A stretch of DNA of 55,888 nt from Thermoplasmata archaeon. GTDB lineage: Archaea; Thermoplasmatota; Thermoplasmata; Lutacidiplasmatales; UBA184. The stretch lies in NCBI GenBank assembly GCA_030037815.1, contig JASHPZ010000011.1:1-55888 (forward strand), in the 5' to 3' direction. The notes under the pieces are model-generated. The model saw nothing but the letters and a program-made list of their open reading frames with translations. It was not told the origin of the DNA and ran no database searches. Below are positions 8,479 through 16,991 of this stretch, one piece after another (positions within the stretch are counted from its first letter, which is position 1; every line of letters begins with the position of its first letter). Made by a program: the position numbers and the translations under genes.

Positions 8479-9384
8479 GTGTCCCCACGGCCGCTCCTGT
8501 CGGACGAGGAGGAGCGGGCGGACCGCGACGACCGCGACCGCCTGCGCGCCCTCGACACGAAGCTGGACGGGATGTTCCGCCGTCGCCAGGAGATGGTGGC
8601 CAGTCTCCGGCAGATCACCTCCGAGCAACGGTCGCTCTACGACCGCCGCCGGGCCCCCCAGGAGGAGGTCGAGCTGCTCTACGAGGAGCACGGGCGGCTC
8701 GGGAAGCGCCTCGCCGAACTGCGGTCGGAGCGGGACCGCGCGCGGGGGGGCGTGGAGGACGCGATCATCCGCCGGCGCGAGCTGAAGCTCACGATCGGGC
8801 CGACGGAGACGCTCCGGCCCGAGGCCCTGAAGCGGGAGATCGCCGACCTGGAGCTGAAGCAGCAAACGACCGCCCTCCCGATCGACGAGGAGAACGCGCT
8901 CATCGCCCGCCTGCGCGAGCGGAGCCGGGCGCTCAAGGATGCGGAGGCGCACGCCTCCGTCGCCGCGGAGCGCGAGCGGGTCCGCAAGGAGGCGGACGCC
9001 GCCGTGCTGGCGGCCCGGGCCGAGCTCGAGCGCCTGTCGAAGGAGATGGACGCCACGCGCGCGCTCCGCGACCAGAAGATGGCGGAGGTCCGCCAGAAGC
9101 TCGAGAGCGCCGGCTCGCTGATCGCCGAGATGCGGATGAAGGGCCAGGCGCGCGCCGAGACGATGACGCGCCTGGACGCCCTCGGCCGGGAGATGGCGGT
9201 CCTCGAGAAGGAGGGCCGCGACATCCTGGCCCGGTCGCGCGCGCGCCGGGACGAGGCCCGTCGCACGCTGCGTGAGTTCAGCCCCCGTGGGCACGGCCGG
9301 ACGAGCGAGGACCTGCTCGCGAACGCGGCCGAGGCCCACCTCGAAGAATTGCTGAAGCGCGGAAAGGTCACCCTCGGCGGGTGA
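8479..9384 (+). CDS. Archaeal coiled-coil protein (COG1340-like)
   Basis: About 301 aa, almost wholly charged coiled coil (heptads rich in Leu, Glu, Arg and Lys from residue 8 to about 270), no cysteine cluster, no membrane segment. It resembles the uncharacterised archaeal coiled-coil proteins of COG1340, often found near cell-division or RNA genes; the function is unknown. GTG 8479 (VSPRPLLSDEEE) sits about 25 nt after the T-rich box CCTTTTG; GTG 8455 is an alternative giving 309 aa. The C-terminal tail TSEDLLANAAEAHLEELLK is a separate short helix. Confidence 0.65.
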   Translation: MSPRPLLSDEEERADRDDRDRLRALDTKLDGMFRRRQEMVASLRQITSEQRSLYDRRRAPQEEVELLYEEHGRLGKRLAELRSERDRARGGVEDAIIRRRELKLTIGPTETLRPEALKREIADLELKQQTTALPIDEENALIARLRERSRALKDAEAHASVAAERERVRKEADAAVLAARAELERLSKEMDATRALRDQKMAEVRQKLESAGSLIAEMRMKGQARAETMTRLDALGREMAVLEKEGRDILARSRARRDEARRTLREFSPRGHGRTSEDLLANAAEAHLEELLKRGKVTLGG

Positions 9385-9393
9385 ACGCGGGGC

Positions 9394-10290
9394 CTACGGG
9401 CCCAACGTGACGATCGTGACCGTGAAGATCAGAGTCGCGCCGACCGTCTCGGGGTTGTAGTTCTCCGTGAACGTCCCGGTCGCGAGGTTGACCGAGGAGA
9501 CGATGAACTGGGTCTTCGGGGTGGTGCCGCCGCAATCCATCCCGGTGGCCGACGTGCCGAGCACCAGGCCCGCGCTCGCCGGGGTGAGGTTGTTCACGAG
9601 CGTGATGACGGAGGCGCTGACGTTCGCTACCGTCACCGGCCACCCGAACGGCGAGCTCGTGTAGCCGGGGCTGGGCAGGTTCTGGATCACGACCGCCGAC
9701 GCGTTCTTCGAGAGGACCAGGTCGTTCCAGCCGTACGTCGGGTCGGCGATCGTCATCCCGCTCGTCACGACGAGGCCCGGGAACGCCGACGAGAACGCCG
9801 CGCTCGTGTAGGTGCGGACGGTCGGGATCGTGTAGCGGAGCGGTTCGGACACGAAGCAGCTCGCGTTCACGGGCCAGTAGCCGAGCGGCCCGACGGGGAT
9901 CGTGATGATCCGCGTCTGGTTGACGGCGAGGCCGATCAGGCCCTGCCAGAACCCGCCGATGAGGCCGCTCGCCGGCCCCAGGTTCGTCACGGAGAGCGGC
10001 GTGTAGCCCGACGCGCCGCGGAACTGGAACTCGAGCGACTTCGGGTACGACGCGTTGTTGGTGGCGACCGAGAGGAACGACGAGTCGAACACGCGCCCCT
10101 GCTGCGGAGTGCCGCCGAACATCCCGATGTAGTTGACCGTCAGGTTGTTGCCGAGCTGAGCGGTCGGAGGACCTCCGGACGGCGCCGGATGGGTCACCCA
10201 GTAGAGCACGCCCGCGCCGACGCCGCCGCCGACGATCACGACGACGACCAGGATGGCGAGCACCGTGCCCGAGAAGCGTCGTTCGTCCAT
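9394..10290 (-). CDS. Membrane-anchored FKBP-type peptidyl-prolyl isomerase with insert domain
   Basis: Exported chaperone of 298 aa with an uncleaved-looking N-terminal anchor (about residues 8-31, VLAILVVVVIVGGGVGAG). The FKBP core is split: LTVNYIGMF, GRVFDSS, then a long insert, and GLIGGFWQGLIGLAVNQTR followed by IITIPVGPLGYW, which matches the flap and active-site region of archaeal long-type FKBPs. The C-terminal half (FTENYNPETVGATLIFTV) resembles the end of long archaeal FKBPs. Several Asn-X-Ser/Thr sequons suggest an extracellular location with N-glycosylation. The strong TATA element at 10396-10403 lies about 110 nt upstream. Confidence 0.8.
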   Translation of the reverse strand: MDERRFSGTVLAILVVVVIVGGGVGAGVLYWVTHPAPSGGPPTAQLGNNLTVNYIGMFGGTPQQGRVFDSSFLSVATNNASYPKSLEFQFRGASGYTPLSVTNLGPASGLIGGFWQGLIGLAVNQTRIITIPVGPLGYWPVNASCFVSEPLRYTIPTVRTYTSAAFSSAFPGLVVTSGMTIADPTYGWNDLVLSKNASAVVIQNLPSPGYTSSPFGWPVTVANVSASVITLVNNLTPASAGLVLGTSATGMDCGGTTPKTQFIVSSVNLATGTFTENYNPETVGATLIFTVTIVTLGP

Positions 10291-10393
10291 GCGGTCTAGT
10301 TTCGAGGAGCGTTGGGGGTCAGCTGGTCGCTGGTCTCGTCACCGTTTCGGAGAGACAGGTGTTCCTCATCCCCCCGCGGCTCCGAGCGCGGGG

Positions 10394-10405
10394 CGTATAT
10401 ATACA
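10394..10405. promoter_or_regulatory. Palindromic TATA element GTATATATAC
   Basis: The most A/T-rich word in this gene-free stretch (10291-10449), self-complementary and so able to work on either strand. On the minus strand it would give a leader of roughly 85 nt before the FKBP start codon. That leader contains a 16-codon ATG frame (10319-10369). No other element is seen in the gap. Confidence 0.5.
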
Positions 10406-10449
10406 CTCCCGCGCCGCCGGCCGCCGGACGGCGCACGTCCCCGGCCGGG

Positions 10450-11370
10450 TCACGCCCGGCGGAGCTTCCCGACGATCGGCTCCTCGAGCGCCCCGCTCTC
10501 CTCCAGCCGGTTCAGCACGGCCTCGGCCTTCGGCGCGTCCAGTCCGCGGCCGCTCGCGCGGGCGAGCACCTCCTTCAGGTCGGCGTAGCCGTCCACCGAG
10601 ACGTCGCTGACCTCGTCCACGAGGTCGAGGAACAACGACTCCTCCGCCCGCTCGGCCGCGGTCGGAGCGGGAGCGGCAGGTTTCGGAGGCGGCGCCCGGG
10701 TCACCGCGACCGCGGGCGAAGGTCCTTCGGGCGGGGCCACCGGGCCGCTGTCGCCCGCGACCCGTCGTACGACGGCCCCGAGTTCCCGCCGGAACGCCGC
10801 CCGGTCGACGTTCGGGTACCGTTCGAGCGACGCGCGCGCCGCGCGGACCCACGCGCCCGGGATCCCTTCGCCCTGCAGGGTCGCGTCCGTCACGCCCGGA
10901 CTCCGAGCCAGTCGCTCGACGACGTCGAGTCGGTCGAGCGTCTGTCGGGCGACGTCCGCGAGCGTCGCGCGTTCCTCCGCCTCGGGCACCGACCGGAGCC
11001 CTTCGGCGCGAACGGAGACCGTGCCGACGCCGTCCCGTCCGCGGTAGAGATGCACCTTGCCGACCACCACGGCCGGGCGCGGCGCGGTCGCCGCGCGGAG
11101 CTGGGCCATCGCCCTCGGCTGGAACGAGCCGGCGGTCACCGCGACCGAGCCGGTCGGGTCCGTCAGCCGCGCGCGCCAGAACGGCTGGCTCTCGTCCCGG
11201 CCGATCGGCTCGGCCGGCGTCAGGGTGCCCGCGACGACGACCCGATTCATCCGGGCGCCGAACGGGCTGAGCAGGTAGGAGGTGGGACGTTCGCCCGCTC
11301 CCCGTTCCTCCTCGAGTGAGCCCTCGAGCTCGCGGGCCGTGACGCGCCACGCGACTTCCCGCAGAGCCAC
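10450..11370 (-). CDS. RPA-associated OB-fold protein (COG3390)
   Basis: Partner of archaeal replication protein A, 306 aa. The N-terminal OB fold (FGARMNRVVVAGTLTPAEPI, WRARLTDPTGSVAVTAGSF, VVVGKVHLY) is followed by a linker and a C-terminal winged-helix-like part (DLKEVLARA, AVLNRLEESGALEEPIVGK). This gene order, RPA followed directly by the COG3390 protein, is common in euryarchaea. GTG 11370 shares one base with the RPA stop codon TAG, indicating coupling; longer frames overlap RPA entirely and are artefacts of GC content. A Pro/Ala-rich linker lies near residues 205-235. Confidence 0.85.
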   Translation of the reverse strand: MALREVAWRVTARELEGSLEEERGAGERPTSYLLSPFGARMNRVVVAGTLTPAEPIGRDESQPFWRARLTDPTGSVAVTAGSFQPRAMAQLRAATAPRPAVVVGKVHLYRGRDGVGTVSVRAEGLRSVPEAEERATLADVARQTLDRLDVVERLARSPGVTDATLQGEGIPGAWVRAARASLERYPNVDRAAFRRELGAVVRRVAGDSGPVAPPEGPSPAVAVTRAPPPKPAAPAPTAAERAEESLFLDLVDEVSDVSVDGYADLKEVLARASGRGLDAPKAEAVLNRLEESGALEEPIVGKLRRA

Positions 11371-12536
11371 TACCGATGGCCTCCCCAGCGCGCGCGCAAG
11401 GTCTCCGCCGTCGCGTCGAGGTCGACCTCGGCCCGCTCGATGGAGTCCGGCACGAGCGTGACGCCGAAGTCGTCCTTCGTCCCGCTCCCCCGGACGCGCA
11501 GCCGTCGGCCGAGCAGGCTCTCGTAGAGCTGCTCCTCGAGGAGCGACGGGTCGGGCGTCTCGCGGAGACGTCGCTTCGCCTCGTCCAGGGTCACGCCCCA
11601 CAGCGCCTCCGTCTCCGCGCGGCCGGCGTTGACCGTCAGGGCGCCGGTGCCGTCGTCCAGGACGATGCGCGCGCGAAGGTCGGCCTGGCCTTCCACCGCG
11701 CCGTGCACCCGGCAGAGGCCGTTCGTCACCGACCGCCGGCAGGTCGGGCACCGGTAGACGAGGCCGCTCGGCGGCAGGAGGCCGACGACCAGACCCTCCA
11801 CCGCGACCGCCTCGCCGCCGCCCGCGTCCTCGACCTCCGCGATCGGCCGCGGGGGGGCCCGCAGGAGTTCCGCCGCCTCCGGGAGTCCCGCCCCGTCGAT
11901 CCGGACGACGCTCGAGCGCTCGTCCAAGACGAGCTGCGCGCGACCGCGGAAGCTCCGGACGTAGCCGCCCGAGATCCGCACGGCCTCGCCCGCCTTCAGC
12001 CCGAAATCGCTCCACGCCGAGAACGCGACCGCCCCCGAGGCGTCGGCGAGCACCCCTTCGTGGACGACCCGCCGTTCCTCCCCGACGGTGACCGTCCGGC
12101 TCGACGCCCGCGCGACGCGGACCTCGACCCGGAATCCCTCGTCGCGGGGGGCCAGTTCGCGGACCGTGCGGAACGGGACCGCGTCGCCGTCGATCCGCGG
12201 CAGCTCGGCCTCGCTCGCCGGACCGACCTTCGTCTTCCAGTTGAACGTCAGTTCGGCCCGGCCGCGGAACTCCCGGACCTCCGCGCCGACCGCGCGCAGG
12301 ACGGTGCCCCGCTCGATCTCCTCGCGCGGAGGGTCCCACCAGGTGAACCGGACGGTCGCGGTGCCGTCGCTCAAGAGCCCCGAGGCGAGGGGCCGCCGCC
12401 CACCGTCCGACTTGCGCGTGATCTCGCGACGTTCGAACGTCACGACCCGACCGACCAGCTCCACCGGGTCGGTCGTGGGCCGGAGGTCCCGCAGGCGAAC
12501 CTCCACGGGAGCGCCCGCGGCGCCGTCCGGCGGCAT
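11370..12536 (-). CDS. Replication protein A large subunit (single-stranded DNA-binding protein)
   Basis: Binds single-stranded DNA in replication, recombination and repair. The 388-aa product has successive OB folds: about residues 20-105 (VELVGRVVTFE, VRFTWWDP), 130-215 (FRVEVRVARASS, AVAFSAW) and 245-340, the last holding a zinc finger with Cys263, Cys266, Cys275 and His278 (RCPTCRR, CRVH). Start: TATA box CTTTATCG on the minus strand (12560-12567) is about 28 nt before ATG 12536, fitting a leaderless message; the upstream 29 codons are not needed. It heads a two-gene operon with the COG3390 protein and diverges from pyrF. Confidence 0.9.
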   Translation of the reverse strand: MPPDGAAGAPVEVRLRDLRPTTDPVELVGRVVTFERREITRKSDGGRRPLASGLLSDGTATVRFTWWDPPREEIERGTVLRAVGAEVREFRGRAELTFNWKTKVGPASEAELPRIDGDAVPFRTVRELAPRDEGFRVEVRVARASSRTVTVGEERRVVHEGVLADASGAVAFSAWSDFGLKAGEAVRISGGYVRSFRGRAQLVLDERSSVVRIDGAGLPEAAELLRAPPRPIAEVEDAGGGEAVAVEGLVVGLLPPSGLVYRCPTCRRSVTNGLCRVHGAVEGQADLRARIVLDDGTGALTVNAGRAETEALWGVTLDEAKRRLRETPDPSLLEEQLYESLLGRRLRVRGSGTKDDFGVTLVPDSIERAEVDLDATAETLRARWGGHR

Positions 12537-12661
12537 GGGGGCCGGGGAACGGCTGCGGCCGATAAAGGTCACCCGACTCGGGGGGAGGTGAACGGGGCCC
12601 GCGGGGTTTTCGGCGCCGCGCACAAGTATTTTGACCCGAGCCCGCTCACTCGCTCTCGGAC

Positions 12662-13507
12662 TTGGCGCAGAAGTTCAACCAGCGGGTCGACCGGATCCTG
12701 GCGGCCCGCCGGTCTCTCGTGTGCGTCGGGCTCGACCCCGACCCGGCCCTGATGCCGAAGGCGTTGCGGAAACTCTCGCCGGCGCGCCAGCTCGACCGGT
12801 TCCTGGACGGCATCCTCACCGCGACGATGCCGCACGCCGCCGCCTACAAGATGCAGCTCGGCGCGTACTTCCAGTACGGGATCCCCGGCCTCGAGGCGCT
12901 CGAGAAGCTCCCCGGCCGCATCGGCCCGACACGCCTCCGCATCCTCGACCTGAAGGCGAACGACATCCCGAACACGATGCGGATGTTCCGCGACGGGATC
13001 TTCCGCACGCTCAAGTTCGACGCGGTCACGGTGACGCCCTGGCTCGGCTGGGAGACGCTCCAGCCGTTCCTCGAGGACTCGACCCATGGGGCGTTCGTCG
13101 TGGCGCACTCGTCCAACCCGGGCTCGCTCGACTTCCAGGACATCCCGACGCCCCGCGGACCGCTCTGGCTCGCGGTCGTCGGGGAGGTGCGCCGGCTCGC
13201 GCACGCCCACGGGAACCTGGGCGTCGTGCTCGGCGCCACGTTCTCGGACGCGTTCCGCGCGGCCCGCGCCTCCCTCGGGAACGGGATCCCGATCTTGGTC
13301 CCCGGGGTCGGGGCCCAGGGCGGCTCGCTCGCGACCGCCGTCCGCGAGGGCGTCGACGCGCACGGGCGCGGACTGATCGTGAACGCGTCGCGCAGCATCC
13401 TCTACGCGAGCGCGGAGTCGAACTGGAAGCGGGCCGCCGGGGCGGAAGCCGAGCGATTGAAGGTCCAGATCAACCAGTTGCGCGCAGGCCTTCGTACAGC
13501 CGGATGA
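12662..13507 (+). CDS. pyrF: Orotidine 5'-phosphate decarboxylase, class II
   Basis: Last step of UMP synthesis, 281 aa with a TIM-barrel fold. The catalytic DxKxxD motif is DLKANDI at residues 96-102 (Asp96, Lys98, Asp101); VCVGLDPDP opens the barrel and ILVPGVGAQGG binds phosphate near the end. Length and layout fit the class II (about 280 aa) enzymes rather than the shorter archaeal class I. Start is TTG 12662, the only in-frame start close to the box GTATTTTG at 12626-12633, about 32 nt upstream; no ATG is available. Its tail overlaps the convergent glycosyltransferase by 38 nt. Confidence 0.9.
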   Translation: MAQKFNQRVDRILAARRSLVCVGLDPDPALMPKALRKLSPARQLDRFLDGILTATMPHAAAYKMQLGAYFQYGIPGLEALEKLPGRIGPTRLRILDLKANDIPNTMRMFRDGIFRTLKFDAVTVTPWLGWETLQPFLEDSTHGAFVVAHSSNPGSLDFQDIPTPRGPLWLAVVGEVRRLAHAHGNLGVVLGATFSDAFRAARASLGNGIPILVPGVGAQGGSLATAVREGVDAHGRGLIVNASRSILYASAESNWKRAAGAEAERLKVQINQLRAGLRTAG

Positions 13508-14600
13508 GTTGGCCCGCGACCGTCGCGAGCCCGTAGCGCTCCTCGGCGCGCCGCCGCGCCGCGCGGGCCATCGACTGTCGGAGCGCGTCGTCGTCCAGGA
13601 TCCGCCGGATCTTGGCCGCGAGGTCGCTCGCGATCAACGGCTCGGCGAGGAGCCCCTCCTTCCCGTCCTCGATCACTTCGCGCACGCCGGGCACGTCGGC
13701 GATGACGACGGGCAGGCCGGCGGCCATCGCCTCCGCGACCGCGAGCCCGAACCCCTCGAGGCGGTTCTGCGACGGGAACACGAACACCTCGGCGAGCGAG
13801 AGGTACCGCGGGAGCTCGTCGTCGGAGACCCGGGAGAGGAAGCGGACGCGGTCGACCACGCCGATGCGCCGGGCCTGCCCGATCAGGCTGCGGAGGCGCG
13901 GCCCGACCCCGATCACGAGCAGCACCACGTCGTCGGGCAGCTCGCGGACGGCCCGGAGGATGACGTCCACGCCCTTGTGCGGCACGAGGCGGCCCGTGAA
14001 GGCGAGCACCCGCTTGCCGTCGAGGTCGAGCTGCGCGCGCAGGTCGTCCGCCGCCAGGCCCGGGCGGAACCGGTCCAGGTCGACGACCGACGGGATGATC
14101 TCGAGCTCCCGTCCGCGCAGGTTCGCGGAGGTGCTGCCGTAGCTCCGCGTGTGGACGACGATGCGGTCGACCCCGCCGAGGGTCGGCGGCAGGAAGGCGC
14201 GCTGGTAGAGCCATGCGAGCGGCCCGCCCGGGCGGTCGAGGAACAGGTCGCAGTGGTACGTCAGCACCTTCGGCTGCGGCGCGCCGTCGAGCGCCCGGGT
14301 CGCGAAGTAGGACGTGAGCGGCGGCGGGTAGTGGAGGTGCACGACGTCCGCGTCGAGCTTGCGGACCTCCCGGCCGATCCCGAGGTCGAGCGGGGTGTTG
14401 AACACGACGCCGAACGTGCGCGACCGGACGATCCGGTATCCCTCGATGCGTTCTTCGCGGGGCAGGTCGCGCCGGAACTGCGACGTGACGACCGTGACGT
14501 CGTGGCCCTCGCGCGCAAACTCGCGCGCCAAACTGCGGACGTGCGACTCCACCCCGCCGGCGTGGGGGTGGAAGTAGGGTGTGACCTGGACGATGCGCAC
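13470..14600 (-). CDS. GT4-family glycosyltransferase
   Basis: Retaining GT-B glycosyltransferase of 376 aa. N-terminal acceptor domain begins MRIVQVTPYFHPHAGGVE with the glycine-rich GGVE; the C-terminal donor domain has FTGRLVPHKGVD, GVGPRLRSL and the EX7E region FPSQNRLEGFGLAVAEAMA, followed by GLPVVIADVPGVREV. It has no membrane segment, so it probably acts at the cytoplasmic face on a lipid-linked sugar for surface glycans or glycolipids; the sugar is unknown. It is encoded alone, tail to tail with pyrF. Confidence 0.88.
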   Translation of the reverse strand: MRIVQVTPYFHPHAGGVESHVRSLAREFAREGHDVTVVTSQFRRDLPREERIEGYRIVRSRTFGVVFNTPLDLGIGREVRKLDADVVHLHYPPPLTSYFATRALDGAPQPKVLTYHCDLFLDRPGGPLAWLYQRAFLPPTLGGVDRIVVHTRSYGSTSANLRGRELEIIPSVVDLDRFRPGLAADDLRAQLDLDGKRVLAFTGRLVPHKGVDVILRAVRELPDDVVLLVIGVGPRLRSLIGQARRIGVVDRVRFLSRVSDDELPRYLSLAEVFVFPSQNRLEGFGLAVAEAMAAGLPVVIADVPGVREVIEDGKEGLLAEPLIASDLAAKIRRILDDDALRQSMARAARRRAEERYGLATVAGQLIRLYEGLRATG

Positions 14601-14656
14601 GGCGGCGGGGTTACCTCGCGCGGTGTCTTACGCGCATCGGCGGACGCGCGACGGGC

Positions 14657-15598
14657 CTACGCGGCCGCATCGCGGCGTCGCGCGACGTCGAGCGGGAGCG
14701 ACTCGCGGCCCTGCAGGAGCGCGTCGGCCCCGATCGTGGCGATCTCGACGCCCTTCATCGCCTCGCCCAGTCCCGAGGAAACGCGCGCGAGCACGTCCGG
14801 CTCGTTGTAGTGGAACGACGCCTCGACGATCGCCCGCGCGACCTTCATCGGGTGCTGCGCCTTGAAGATCCCGCTGCCGACGAAGATCCCGTCGACGCCC
14901 AACAGGCGGCAGAGCGCCGCGTCGGCCGGGGTCGCGATCCCGCCGGCCGCGAAGTTGACGACCGGCAGCCGGCCGAGCGTGCGGACTTCGGTCACGAGCG
15001 CCTCGGGCACCCGCTCCTTCTTCGCCCACGCGCCGAGGTCCTTCTTCGGGAGCTTCAGCACCTCGGCGAGGTCGGCGTTCATCTGCCGGATGTGGCGGAC
15101 CGCCTCGACGACGTTGCCGGTGCCGGCCTCGCCCTTCGTGCGGATCATCGCCGCCCCCTCGTCGATCCGACGCAGCGCCTCGCCCAGGTTGCGCGCCCCG
15201 CAGACGAACGGGACCTTGAACTGCTTCTTGTCGACGTGGTGGAACGGGTCCGCCGGCGTCAGCACCTCGGACTCGTCGACCATGTCGACCGCGAGCGACT
15301 CGAGGATCCGCGCCTCGGACGTGTGCCCGATGCGGCATTTCGCCATCACGGGGATCGAGACGCGCTCCTTGATCTCGCGGACCTTCATCGGGTCGGCCAT
15401 CCGGGCCACCCCGCCCGCCGCGCGGATGTCGGCCGGGACGCGCTCGAGCGCCATCACGGCGACCGCGCCGGCCTCCTCGGCGACCGCGGCCTGTTCGGCG
15501 GTCGTGACGTCCATGATCACGCCGCCCTGCTGCATCCGGGCGAAACCGCGTTTCAACAGCTCCGACCCGAAGCGGAGCTTCTCGATGGGGTCCGGCAT
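14657..15598 (-). CDS. pdxS: Pyridoxal 5'-phosphate synthase lyase subunit PdxS (Pdx1)
   Basis: Makes PLP from ribose 5-phosphate, glyceraldehyde 3-phosphate and ammonia in a (beta/alpha)8 dodecamer. The 313 aa are highly conserved: [21 protein letters not shown], Asp30, Lys87 ([10 protein letters not shown]), Lys155 ([15 protein letters not shown]) and the C-terminal [15 protein letters not shown] and [12 protein letters not shown]. The glutaminase PdxT, usually adjacent, is not in the window. ATG 15598 follows a TATA-like TTATAC (complement, around 15632-15638) by about 37 nt. It diverges from the TPP-riboswitch operon. Confidence 0.95.
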   Translation of the reverse strand: MPDPIEKLRFGSELLKRGFARMQQGGVIMDVTTAEQAAVAEEAGAVAVMALERVPADIRAAGGVARMADPMKVREIKERVSIPVMAKCRIGHTSEARILESLAVDMVDESEVLTPADPFHHVDKKQFKVPFVCGARNLGEALRRIDEGAAMIRTKGEAGTGNVVEAVRHIRQMNADLAEVLKLPKKDLGAWAKKERVPEALVTEVRTLGRLPVVNFAAGGIATPADAALCRLLGVDGIFVGSGIFKAQHPMKVARAIVEASFHYNEPDVLARVSSGLGEAMKGVEIATIGADALLQGRESLPLDVARRRDAAA

Positions 15599-15669
15599 GA
15601 GCGCGTTCCGGCGGGCCGAGACGGCGCGTCCGTATAATGGTAGTCGCGGGGAACGCGGCCGCGGCTCAA

Positions 15670-15679
15670 CCTTTAATCT
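15670..15679 (+). promoter_or_regulatory. TATA box of the thiamine transport operon
   Basis: CCTTTAATCT is centred about 25 nt before position 15699, which is where the TPP riboswitch begins. Transcription would thus start at or just before the first aptamer base. Confidence 0.55.
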
Positions 15680-15700
15680 CCCCGTTCGCTCGCACCGGAC

Positions 15701-15789
15701 GCAGGGGGAGCCGAACGTCGGCTGAGAGGACGGGGGCGTAGCCCCGTCGACCCCAGGAACCTGCTCGGGACAATGCCCGCGAAGGGAAT
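15701..15789 (+). ncRNA. TPP riboswitch (THI element)
   Basis: Thiamine-pyrophosphate-sensing RNA. Both conserved arms are present: the pyrimidine-binding side GGGGGAGCC with GGCTGAGAGGA (about 15704-15730), a variable P3 hairpin GGGGGCGTAGCCCC, and the pyrophosphate side CCCCAGGAACCTG, CGGGACAATGCCCGCG and AAGGGA (about 15751-15787). P1 closes between the GGGG and the final AAGGGA side. It lies 45 nt before the first transporter gene; that spacer holds a GC-rich hairpin (GCGTCGCCGACGC) and CCCCGGGGGCGGGG, which could act as the expression platform. Known in archaea from Thermoplasmatales. Confidence 0.93.
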
Positions 15790-15833
15790 GCGATGCCGGG
15801 GATAGCGTCGCCGACGCCCCGGGGGCGGGGCCG

Positions 15834-16991
15834 ATGACGGCCTCGGTTCCGGCGGCGGAACCGCCGCGGCCGCTCCGACGTCCGGGTCGGTCGGGGCGCG
15901 TGATTCTCTCGGTGGTGGTCGCGCTCGTGGTCGTCGGCGCGGGCTACGGGGTGTACGAGTACGAGCGGACGAACTCGTCCGAGCCGACCCTCGTCATCTA
16001 CACCTACGCGAGCCTCCTCAACGGCACCGTCTGCAATCCCGGCGTGTACGGGACGGTGTTCGGCGCGTTCGCCGCGGCGCATCACGTCCAGATCGAACTC
16101 GAGTGCCCGACCGGGACGCTCGTCAGCACCCTGCTCGCCCAGGCGGCTTCGCCGGTTGCGGACCTCGTGATCGGGTTGAACGAGATTACCACTCCGGAAG
16201 CGGAGGCCCACCACCTCCTCATCCCGTACGCGCCGCCCGAGCTCGCGAACGTCTCGCCCACCCTCGTCGCGCAGCTCTCTCCGGACTTCGGCGCGGTCCC
16301 GTACGAGTACGGCTACCTCGCCTTCGACTACACGCCCGCCTTCCTCAACCAGACCGGTGGGGCGGCCGCCCGTCCGACGTTCCCGGACTTCGCGAACAAC
16401 TCGAGCTGGGCGGCGCAGTTGGTCACCGAGGACCCGTCCCAGGACATCACGGGGGAGGAGTTCCTCGCCTGGGAGGTCGAGTACTACGAGACGGTGCTCC
16501 ACCAGAACTGGACCGACTTCTGGACCGGGGTCCGCGGAACCCTTCCCCCGCCCGCCCCCGACTGGGGCACCGCGTTCTACAGCGACTTCGACAGCGCCCC
16601 GGGCCAGGACCAGGCGGTCGTGAGCTATTCGACCGACCCCGCGTACGCCGACTACTACGGGGAGTCCGGCCAGTTCAATTCGTCCGTGGCGTGGTGGAAC
16701 GGAACGGAGTACGGCTGGCGGACGATCTACGGGATCGGGATCGTCAACGGCACCGCGCACCTCGCGCTGGACCAGGAGTTCGAGGACTGGTTCCTCGGCG
16801 GGACGGTCCAGTCGGAGATCCCGACGAATGAGTGGGAGTATCCGGCGAACACGACCGTCCCGCTGCCGCCCGCCTTCTCGGCCGCCGTGCCGATCGGCCC
16901 GATCGTCCCGCTGAACGACCGGGTCGCACCGGCCCAGCTTGCCGCCGACCTTCCCGGATGGGTCAACCAGTGGCTCGAGATCTTCGCCTGA
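15834..16991 (+). CDS. thiB: Thiamine ABC transporter, substrate-binding protein
   Basis: Periplasm-facing binding protein of 385 aa for thiamine or thiamine phosphates. One membrane anchor (about residues 22-42) replaces a lipobox; the solute-binding fold starts [10 protein letters not shown], and [43 protein letters not shown] follow in the order seen in ThiB/TbpA proteins. Many NxS/T sequons suggest glycosylation. ATG 15834 is 45 nt past the TPP riboswitch, which is the main reason for assigning thiamine rather than another small ligand such as iron. Confidence 0.85.
   Translation: MTASVPAAEPPRPLRRPGRSGRVILSVVVALVVVGAGYGVYEYERTNSSEPTLVIYTYASLLNGTVCNPGVYGTVFGAFAAAHHVQIELECPTGTLVSTLLAQAASPVADLVIGLNEITTPEAEAHHLLIPYAPPELANVSPTLVAQLSPDFGAVPYEYGYLAFDYTPAFLNQTGGAAARPTFPDFANNSSWAAQLVTEDPSQDITGEEFLAWEVEYYETVLHQNWTDFWTGVRGTLPPPAPDWGTAFYSDFDSAPGQDQAVVSYSTDPAYADYYGESGQFNSSVAWWNGTEYGWRTIYGIGIVNGTAHLALDQEFEDWFLGGTVQSEIPTNEWEYPANTTVPLPPAFSAAVPIGPIVPLNDRVAPAQLAADLPGWVNQWLEIFA

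Noticed and set aside
10319-10369. A C/D-box guide RNA near the palindromic TATA
   Set aside because: GTGACGA and CTGA are only about 20 nt apart with no second box pair, too small for a guide RNA.
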